NCBI GenBank assembly: GCA_965371225.1
Contig: CBDUXP010000025.1
Location: 1 to 53,948, forward strand
Length of the DNA: 53,948 bases
Reading direction: 5' to 3'
Source of the DNA: CBDUXP01 sp965371225 [NCBI: uncultured bacterium]
GTDB lineage: Bacteria > Abyssobacteria > SURF-5 > CBDUXP01
The number at the start of each line of letters is the position of its first letter. The first letter of the stretch is position 1. Of the stretch, positions 49,301 through 53,948 are shown one piece after another. The notes under the pieces were generated by a model. It saw nothing but the letters and a program-made list of their open reading frames with translations. It searched no databases and had not been told where the DNA came from. A program made the position numbers and the translations under genes.

Positions 49301-49793
49301 CATCCTGGAAACCCTGTACGACAACATGCCCCAGTTCCAGCCTAATGCCCGGTGGCGGTATGCACAGCACTGCGTCCACACGCTGGGCGAGGTGCTGCTA
49401 GCCCTGGGCGAGCCGGACCGCGCCCTCGCGCTCGCGAACGAATGCCTGGCCGAGGCGGAGCGGACGGTGTCGCGTCGGAACATCGTCAAGGCGCGCCGCC
49501 TGCGGGGCCAGGTGTTTGCGGGCCAGGGCAAGCCGGCCGATGCCGAAACCGAATACCGGGCGGGGTTGGAGGTTGCGCGCGAGATCGGGAATCCCCCGCA
49601 GCTTTGGCGCACGCTGGATGTGCTCGGGCAGGCGTTGGCGGAACAGGGGGACGCCGCCGAGGCCGGGGCGGCATGGACCGAAGCGTTCGCCGTTATCGAA
49701 CAGACCGCGGCGGACCTGGACGATGACGAACTGAGACAGACCTTCCTGGCGGGGGCGGAAGTCGAGGCGATCCGCGGCCACGCGGGCGCGTAA
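46329..49793 (+). CDS. Zinc-ribbon class III cyclase-AAA-TPR protein
   Basis: 1,154 residues. Two N-terminal zinc ribbons (C3, C6, C17, C20 and C28, C31, C42, C45); class III cyclase domain (about 80-255: TILFVDTVSS, FLGDGIMAVFG, ALGDTVNLAARM); AAA/STAND ATPase (about 280-530: Walker A GEAGIGKS near 310, Walker B AIEDLHW near 437); a long TPR region to the end. The order is that of soluble adenylyl cyclase (sAC-like) proteins. No membrane helix. The start is GTG 46329 with a G-rich ribosome site. It is likely regulated through ligand or partner binding to the TPR part. Confidence 0.92.
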   Translation: MHCAQCNHDNRPGTGFCTECGTELAALCPACGNASEPDAKFCGACGAPLAAEVPPRPRPAVPAHLAEKIRDARGEVEGEHRIVTILFVDTVSSVAASEGLDLETLHEAVQKRTQLMADAVHAYEGTVLQFLGDGIMAVFGAPIAHEDGARRAIDAALTMRTDLTAHAERQRAAGGPAFEYRIGLNTGPVIVGAIGDDLSMEYTALGDTVNLAARMEQAAQPGTIYVTADTHRQAAGYFEFRELGGLTVKGKPDPIPAAEVVRELATRTRFDVARQRGLTPLVGRDTELATLRNYFVEAQGGAGQVVSLVGEAGIGKSRLVMEFRQTLREEEHSWLQGQCITYGRSIPYMPVTDLLRSGFGIEEGDDPQQIIDKVTQGTAEWEAETRALAPYLRFLLAVDPGDPRVAAMEALERRAGILEALRASVVESSRQTPLVLAIEDLHWIDARSEEAVHSLVDAVGSLPVLLLLTYRPGYETAIPERGYVSRIGLRTLSGDGTAAVARGLLDAPELPAELCDHLAAKAGGNPFYIEEVARHLVENGVLEPSNGSYRLVRPLAAEDIPGTIQDVIRARMDRLDSHQRETLQVASVVGREFTVRLLERLTARTDQVSEEVRALQNVELILEKSRFPEMAYMFKHALTCDVAYESLLADRRRALHRIIAAAIEELYADRIAEHTGTLAHHWYEGQEWPKAFHYLQEAGAQAAQRYANREAIGCYDRALEVCEHLDEAAPTAPRHILARKGHIHLTLSDWPGAVASFTRACALAREADDVAGECNLASYLTFAQCMNNEAGEGKRTLDRARALAEELQDESLRLQTEFLRIWWECSNEGPSAGVVEQWSELAGLVRAAGVPQLIGRVSLQWGFTLSWEGRYADAMEQLPKPADTISLDSLAQQFTIGLTLAGSGRYAGAIARLRDCVARGRRVGEVANGSRAWNTLGWIYGDLGDWRQARDCNEAALALAEDTANDEIVNNAKINLADCAAARGDLAEAKRILETLYDNMPQFQPNARWRYAQHCVHTLGEVLLALGEPDRALALANECLAEAERTVSRRNIVKARRLRGQVFAGQGKPADAETEYRAGLEVAREIGNPPQLWRTLDVLGQALAEQGDAAEAGAAWTEAFAVIEQTAADLDDDELRQTFLAGAEVEAIRGHAGA

Positions 49794-49817
49794 GCGCCAA
49801 CCGCAACCGGCAGTCGA

Positions 49818-50627
49818 TTACGCGTCGCCGCTTTTCTGCTGCCAGAACGTAGTGTGCAGGCTGAGGGGGCGGAACCCCAGGGCGGCGTACATGTGCTTTG
49901 GCGTGTCCTGCGCGTCCGCGGGTATGGCGATGCGTTGCGTCCGGCGGGCACGGACGTCGGCGACGGCGTGTGCGATGAGCGAGGTCGCCAACCCCCGGTG
50001 CCGGTACTCCGGCTGCGTGAACAGGTCCTCGAGCATGCCGATGCCGTTGATCCCCTCCCACGAGGACAGGAACGCGCGCGGCGCGCCATCCGCGTACGCC
50101 AGCCAATACTGGATCGCGCGGGTGCGTGCCCGTTTCAGCGTCGCGTAGTGCCCCTGGAATTCCTCGGAGAAGGTGACGCCGACCTTCGCAGTCGTCTCCG
50201 CCCAGTTCATGGCATCGAGCGTGCGCCACGCGGCCCAGTCCGCGTCCGTCTCCATGAGCCGCACCTCATGCGCCGGCACGCCTGCCCGGAGCGGTCCTTC
50301 TAAGAGTAGGAACACGCCGTCATCCCGCTTGAACCCGGCGCACAGCAGTTGCGCGGCAATGTCGGGCGGCGTGAGCGCCGACGTTTTGATTACGCGCGCA
50401 GGGGCCCCCCCGAGAATCGTGTCCGTGTAAGCCAGCAGCGCGTCGAAGGTTGGCGCGGTGTCGTGCGCGATCAGGCTCACGTGGTTCGCATCCCGTACGC
50501 GGAGGGCATCGGCGTTGTGTACGATCGTCGCGCCCGGCTCGTTGACCGTCGTGTTGCCGAGCCCCATGAACGCGTCGTCCATGGCGTACACGGCGCGGAG
50601 CGTCGCGCGTTCGGTCGTGTCGGGCAT
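49818..50627 (-). CDS. GNAT family N-acetyltransferase
   Basis: 269 residues from ATG 50627; the open frame upstream to 50777 overlaps the divergent methyltransferase and is spurious. The GNAT core is in the C-terminal half with the acetyl-CoA loop QPEYRHRGLATSLIAHAV. The N-terminal half (MDDAFMGLGNTTVNEPGATIVHN) is a separate domain. The substrate is unknown. Part of this gene's DNA is repeated at 52918-52944 (25 of 27 bases). Confidence 0.8.
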   Translation of the reverse strand: MPDTTERATLRAVYAMDDAFMGLGNTTVNEPGATIVHNADALRVRDANHVSLIAHDTAPTFDALLAYTDTILGGAPARVIKTSALTPPDIAAQLLCAGFKRDDGVFLLLEGPLRAGVPAHEVRLMETDADWAAWRTLDAMNWAETTAKVGVTFSEEFQGHYATLKRARTRAIQYWLAYADGAPRAFLSSWEGINGIGMLEDLFTQPEYRHRGLATSLIAHAVADVRARRTQRIAIPADAQDTPKHMYAALGFRPLSLHTTFWQQKSGDA

Positions 50628-50656
50628 GGAGTGTCCTGCGCCTGCCGCGCGTTTCG

Positions 50657-50662
50657 TATAAT
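50657..50662 (+). promoter_or_regulatory. -10 box of the methyltransferase gene
   Basis: Perfect TATAAT, 59 bases before ATG 50722, in the gap between the divergent GNAT and methyltransferase genes. No strong -35 is seen. Confidence 0.4.
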
Positions 50663-50721
50663 AGCTGGCGCGGAACCGGCATCCTACACCCCCCTTGACG
50701 CGGCGGGAAGGTTCATCCCCT

Positions 50722-51771
50722 ATGAAAATCGATATCGTGCCGCAGGGCCCCGTCGAGTGGTTCCTGGTTCGGGGCAATCACGTCCCCGTCCCCCTGATGC
50801 ACACCATGAACGGCCTGTTTCTCGTGCGCAGCGTGATGGCCGGGGCGAAGCTGGGGCTGTTCGGGCAGTTGGCCGACGAGGCGCGCACTGCCCGGGACGT
50901 GGCCGAGGCGTGCGGGACTAATCCGCGGGCGACGGAGAAGTTGTTAAACGCCCTCGTCGGCGCCGGCTACGTCACCCTCGACGGCAACCGGTACGCGCTG
51001 ACCCCCATGGCCCGCCGGTGGGTGTTGCCCGATGCCCCGCAATCCTTGCATGACAACCTCCTGTTCCGTTACGCCGAGTGGAACATGCTCGAGCGGTTTG
51101 AAGACTTCATCATTCACGGCGAAGCGCTGGACATCCACGCGGTGACGGACGGGTCCTTCTCGTGGGAACTTTACCAGCGGGGGATGCGGTCCCTGGCGTC
51201 CCTGAGTGCGGCCGCGGTGGCGCAGCAGATGCTCGTACCCCCGGGCGCCACGCGGATGCTCGATATCGGTGGGTCGCACGGGTTGTATTCGGTCGAACTC
51301 TGCCGGCGGTACCCCGCGTTGTCATCGGAGATTCTCGATTTGCCGCAAGCGATTAAGCACTCCGCGCCGCTGCTCGCCGCCGAAGGCATGGGGGACCGGG
51401 TGGTGCACCGCGCCGGCGATGCGCTGACCGACGACCTGGGGACGGAGACCTACGATCTGGTCTTCACCTCGCAGTTGGTGCACCACTTCGACGACGCGAC
51501 GAATCGAGCGCTGGCACGCCGCGTGGCTCAGGCGCTGCGCCCCGGCGGCGCGTACGTCATTCTCGACGCGCTGCGGCCGGAAAATCCGCACGAGGCGGGG
51601 CAACTGGCCACGTTCCTGGATCTCTACTTCGCCATGACAAGCGAAGCGGGTACGTGGTCGATCGAAGAAATACAGGCGTGGCAGCACGACGCGGGCCTGA
51701 CCGTGCAACCGACAATCCTGCCCCGCGGCCTCCCCGGCTCCGGGCTCATCTCGGGGATGAAACCCACCTAA
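50722..51771 (+). CDS. SAM-dependent O-methyltransferase (methyltransferase-2 type)
   Basis: 349 residues from ATG 50722. An N-terminal dimerisation/winged-helix part (about 20-100: RSVMAGAKLGLFGQLADE, ATEKLLNALVGAGYV) is followed by the SAM domain with motif I MLDIGGSHGLYSVEL and later LVHHFDD and ALRPGGAYVILD. This is the acyl/phenol O-methyltransferase layout also used in hydroxyneurosporene and polyketide methyltransferases; the acceptor is unknown. It lies 13 bases from the stop of the convergent PI-PLC-like gene. Confidence 0.88.
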   Translation: MKIDIVPQGPVEWFLVRGNHVPVPLMHTMNGLFLVRSVMAGAKLGLFGQLADEARTARDVAEACGTNPRATEKLLNALVGAGYVTLDGNRYALTPMARRWVLPDAPQSLHDNLLFRYAEWNMLERFEDFIIHGEALDIHAVTDGSFSWELYQRGMRSLASLSAAAVAQQMLVPPGATRMLDIGGSHGLYSVELCRRYPALSSEILDLPQAIKHSAPLLAAEGMGDRVVHRAGDALTDDLGTETYDLVFTSQLVHHFDDATNRALARRVAQALRPGGAYVILDALRPENPHEAGQLATFLDLYFAMTSEAGTWSIEEIQAWQHDAGLTVQPTILPRGLPGSGLISGMKPT

Positions 51772-51784
51772 CGAAAGCGGTGCT

Positions 51785-52903
51785 CTAGCGCGTCTGCGCG
51801 GGCAACTCGGTCGCTGCGGTGACGGGGTTGAGGCGCGCGTACTCGCCGTCGCCGAAGTGAATCGCGTAGGCCGGGTTGATGCGCGTGTCAGCGCGATAGT
51901 AGTCCGTGGTGATGACCTGCGCCCCGCTGGCCTTCGCCGCGTCGAACCGCGCATAGGAGCCGGTGCGGGCTTCAACCGTGTTCGCATCCGCGCGCGTGCG
52001 CACCAGGTAGCCGCGCTGGACCAGCCTCCGGATGCGACCCCCGTCGGCCACGGGATCGTTGATGATGAACGCGGCGGCCTCCGGGGTGCCGGGCTCGGCG
52101 GAGGTGAACATGACCCGCCCGCGCAGCGACGGATGCCCGTGGCGGTAGTCGGCGCGGCGTTCCGCTCCCGTGTCGAGGATGAACAGGAAGCGCCCGCCAC
52201 TTGCGCCCAGCGTGGGCCACCCGCGGGTCGTCACCGCCGCCTCCAGCGACGCGGCCTCGCCTCGGACATCGTCCGGCGTCAGCAGCCGGTCGCGCCCCAG
52301 CCCAGCGACGATCGCGCGGTCCAGCCGGTCAAACGCGTCCGTGGTGAACGGCAAGGGCTCCACGGTGCCGGGAAAATCCACTTGCCGTTCTTTCAGGTTG
52401 ATCGTGACCACGACCGGCAGGTGACCCGGCCGGGAGAAGGACCACGCGCGCAACTCTGCCAGGCACCCGCTGAACGTCAGGTTGGTGCTGCGGAAATCGA
52501 AGTCCGCCCCGTGCATGACCTTGAATCCCGGCTCTGCCAGCACCCCCGCCGGATCGAACGGCCGCGGCGCCGTCCCCGTCATCGCCAAAAGGCGCAACCC
52601 CAACGGGTTCGCGTACCGCCCGCCGTCCGGATCGTCGTACACGTCCAACTCCAGATTGCGCAGCCCCAGGTCCAACTGTTCCGTCAGCGGCACGTGCCCG
52701 TAATCGAGTTCGCGCGACTGCGGGTAGGCCTTGACCATCAGCGCGTACAGCGCCGGTTCGATCAGTTGCTTGAAACTGTTGTGGCTGCCGATGACCTGCA
52801 ACTCGTTCAGCCGCCGGTCCTCACCGAATCGCCCCGGGTCCGCCCACGCCCCGCCGGCGCACAACACCACCGTAGCTGCGGCCACCATACGTACGAAACG
52901 CAT
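51785..52903 (-). CDS. Secreted phosphatidylinositol-specific phospholipase C-like protein (Ca2+-type)
   Basis: 372 residues with a signal peptide (MRFVRMVAAATVVLCAGGAWA). Mature domain: VIGSHNSFK with the first catalytic His (H41), NLELDVYDD with Ca2+-type acidic residues, and KVMHGADFDF with the second His. The pattern fits the Ca2+-dependent bacterial PI-PLC group (Streptomyces PLC1-like), which cleaves phosphoinositides. Its natural substrate here is unknown, and many relatives have other lipid or glycan targets. ATG 52903 lies 6 bases after a TATAGT box. Confidence 0.82.
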   Translation of the reverse strand: MRFVRMVAAATVVLCAGGAWADPGRFGEDRRLNELQVIGSHNSFKQLIEPALYALMVKAYPQSRELDYGHVPLTEQLDLGLRNLELDVYDDPDGGRYANPLGLRLLAMTGTAPRPFDPAGVLAEPGFKVMHGADFDFRSTNLTFSGCLAELRAWSFSRPGHLPVVVTINLKERQVDFPGTVEPLPFTTDAFDRLDRAIVAGLGRDRLLTPDDVRGEAASLEAAVTTRGWPTLGASGGRFLFILDTGAERRADYRHGHPSLRGRVMFTSAEPGTPEAAAFIINDPVADGGRIRRLVQRGYLVRTRADANTVEARTGSYARFDAAKASGAQVITTDYYRADTRINPAYAIHFGDGEYARLNPVTAATELPAQTR

Positions 52904-52909
52904 CCGCGC

Positions 52910-52915
52910 ACTATA
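52910..52915 (-). promoter_or_regulatory. Leaderless -10 box of the PI-PLC-like gene
   Basis: On the minus strand TATAGT (complement of 52910-52915) then GCGCGG and the ATG: 6 bases only, no ribosome site. Confidence 0.45.
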
Positions 52916-52917
52916 CC

Positions 52918-53183
52918 GGCGTTGTGCACGATCATCGCGCCCGGGCCGCTGGCTACCAGCCCGATGGCAGGTTCGGCGCCCCGCTCGGCAATGGACAGTG
53001 CATCCGGACTAGCAGTTGCCGTCCCCCCGTCGATACACAGGGCGTATTCGGGGTGGTGGACAACGGACGACTTCGGGACTAGAGGGATTTTTCTTTTGGG
53101 CCTCACTCTACTGGTGGATGCGTACTGGCGGAGAGAGCACCCAGGATTCTTTCAAAGCTGTGTGTCAAGAGATTTTGAACTGA
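52918..53183. other. Gene-free junction: GNAT-like fragment, then abrupt base-composition change
   Basis: 52918-52944 repeats 50511-50537 (the GNAT gene) with 2 mismatches, and the minus-strand frame reads GPGAMIVHNA like EPGATIVHNA in that gene, so this looks like a fragment of a paralogous gene. Around 53,080 the sequence changes from G+C-rich to much more A+T-rich. No gene is seen in 53,080-53,183. Confidence 0.5.
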
Positions 53184-53948
53184 TCATAACTCCTCAAAGA
53201 GGCAAGGAAGAACCTCTTCTGACACGATTCGCGCAAAAACGGCAGGGGTTGCCTCCTCCAAGTTCTCTACCACCACAAATCTTACTGAATCGGGATCAGC
53301 TATTTCTATTCCAGCAAGAGCCATTCTGCGAGCTCCTTCAATATGGCCCTCCCATAGTTCCAGGAGCCTCTTCTTGAGTGCGTCCAACACATCGGGATCT
53401 TCGCCTTGGGTTAGCGGCCCCGCCCCACCATAGTTCAAGTTATCCACCCAGTTGGGAGACCTCAGGTCTACTTTTTCAAGTCCCAGCGTATTAGTTAAGG
53501 CTGGGCCCAACTCCCCTGAAATCGCACCGTACAAGTAGGACTGCTCTTCCTGCTTCCGTCGTTCGGCCTCGGTCTTGCCATGGACGAATACCGCACGACC
53601 CAAAGGCCACAGTACTGGCTCATTGGCGGACCGAAGCTCTTTGCTGCGCTCGACTATCTTCCTCCAGTTCTTCAGCTCACCCTCAACACCACTGCTGAGT
53701 GTGTCCTTGTAGAAGAAGGGGCGGTATATGAGAGATCGGCCACTCTGCCGAACTAGAGCATGATCGCGTTGTGCAAGCTGGCTCTCGATTTCGTATAGCA
53801 GGCTACTGAGAAGTGAACTGACCTTTGCTTGGGCATCAGGGCTAAGATTTCTAGCAGCATCCAATGCGCTATCTGCAAACTTACCCAGTATCAGCGGGTC
53901 TGGTTGGATCAACTTGGACCCCTTGGGGTTAAATATTTCCTCTAACAG
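53184..53948 (-). CDS. Unrecognised protein, C-terminal part, low-G+C
   Basis: The frame is open to the window edge, so the true start is outside; at least 254 residues are seen. TTG 53912 could be used but nothing supports it. The protein is mixed helix/strand, soluble (ALDAARNLSPDAQAKVSSLLSSL; SEEVLPCLFEEL at the end), with a cluster of charged residues in the middle. I do not recognise a family. Its base use is clearly lower in G+C than all other genes in the window, suggesting transfer or that this end belongs to another region. Confidence 0.55.
   Translation of the reverse strand: MLEEIFNPKGSKLIQPDPLILGKFADSALDAARNLSPDAQAKVSSLLSSLLYEIESQLAQRDHALVRQSGRSLIYRPFFYKDTLSSGVEGELKNWRKIVERSKELRSANEPVLWPLGRAVFVHGKTEAERRKQEEQSYLYGAISGELGPALTNTLGLEKVDLRSPNWVDNLNYGGAGPLTQGEDPDVLDALKKRLLELWEGHIEGARRMALAGIEIADPDSVRFVVVENLEEATPAVFARIVSEEVLPCLFEEL

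Noticed and set aside
1-53948. tRNA, rRNA, insertion sequence or attachment site
   Set aside because: I looked for tRNA-like arms, transposase motifs and flanking direct repeats and saw none that hold up; a tRNAscan or IS search could confirm.

Overview
The window is a G+C-rich bacterial chromosome segment (roughly two-thirds G+C by eye). It carries about 34 protein genes, no rRNA or tRNA that I can see, no complete mobile element and no CRISPR array. Na+-NQR, lipoproteins, lipobox signals and DUF4197/DUF2959-type proteins point to a Gram-negative, probably proteobacterial or proteobacterium-like organism that is likely uncultured; the sequence alone does not fix the phylum. Several genes have a TAnnnT box only 6 bases before the start codon, so some mRNAs are probably leaderless.

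1-5155: a compact nqrABCDEF operon (nqrA cut by the window edge) for the sodium-pumping NADH:quinone oxidoreductase. NqrA keeps two complete RnfC-like 4Fe-4S cysteine motifs. 5182-7853: minus-strand operon of an extended SDR epimerase with an Asp/Ser-only tail and a GPH-type sugar symporter. 8113-11279: a PhnD-like binding protein translationally coupled to a membrane PAS sensor that has no kinase and ends in a Cys-rich module. 11442-13204: SDR plus MaoC hydratase, together equivalent to peroxisomal multifunctional enzyme 2. 13259-18659: an MBOAT/AlgX-like polysaccharide acylation pair, gpmI, and another SGNH protein. 18676-20115: a Sel1-repeat protein with 11 near-regular repeats.

20294-25165: a SufR-like Cys-containing regulator divergent from a VOC gene across an AT-rich palindrome, a collapsed second VOC gene, a DUF2231 membrane protein, a tiny membrane protein, metF, an orphan barstar and a FlgT-like exported protein.

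25379-49793: a dense cluster of large signalling proteins. It holds a 3,024-residue membrane/GAF/kinase/kinase/AAA-TPR/AAA-TPR protein, a PAS histidine kinase, a class III cyclase carrying three TolB-like/TPR modules, a 56-residue lipoprotein, a zinc-ribbon Sel1 membrane protein, a soluble PAS protein with the same Cys-rich tail as the one at 9138, and a zinc-ribbon cyclase-AAA-TPR protein. Interspersed are DUF4197, DUF3237 and unknown secreted proteins. This cluster is the best candidate for an undescribed signalling system. 49818-52903: GNAT acetyltransferase, SAM methyltransferase, secreted Ca2+-type PI-PLC-like enzyme. From about 53,080 to the end base composition falls abruptly and an unrecognised partial gene follows, which looks like foreign DNA, a region boundary or an assembly junction.
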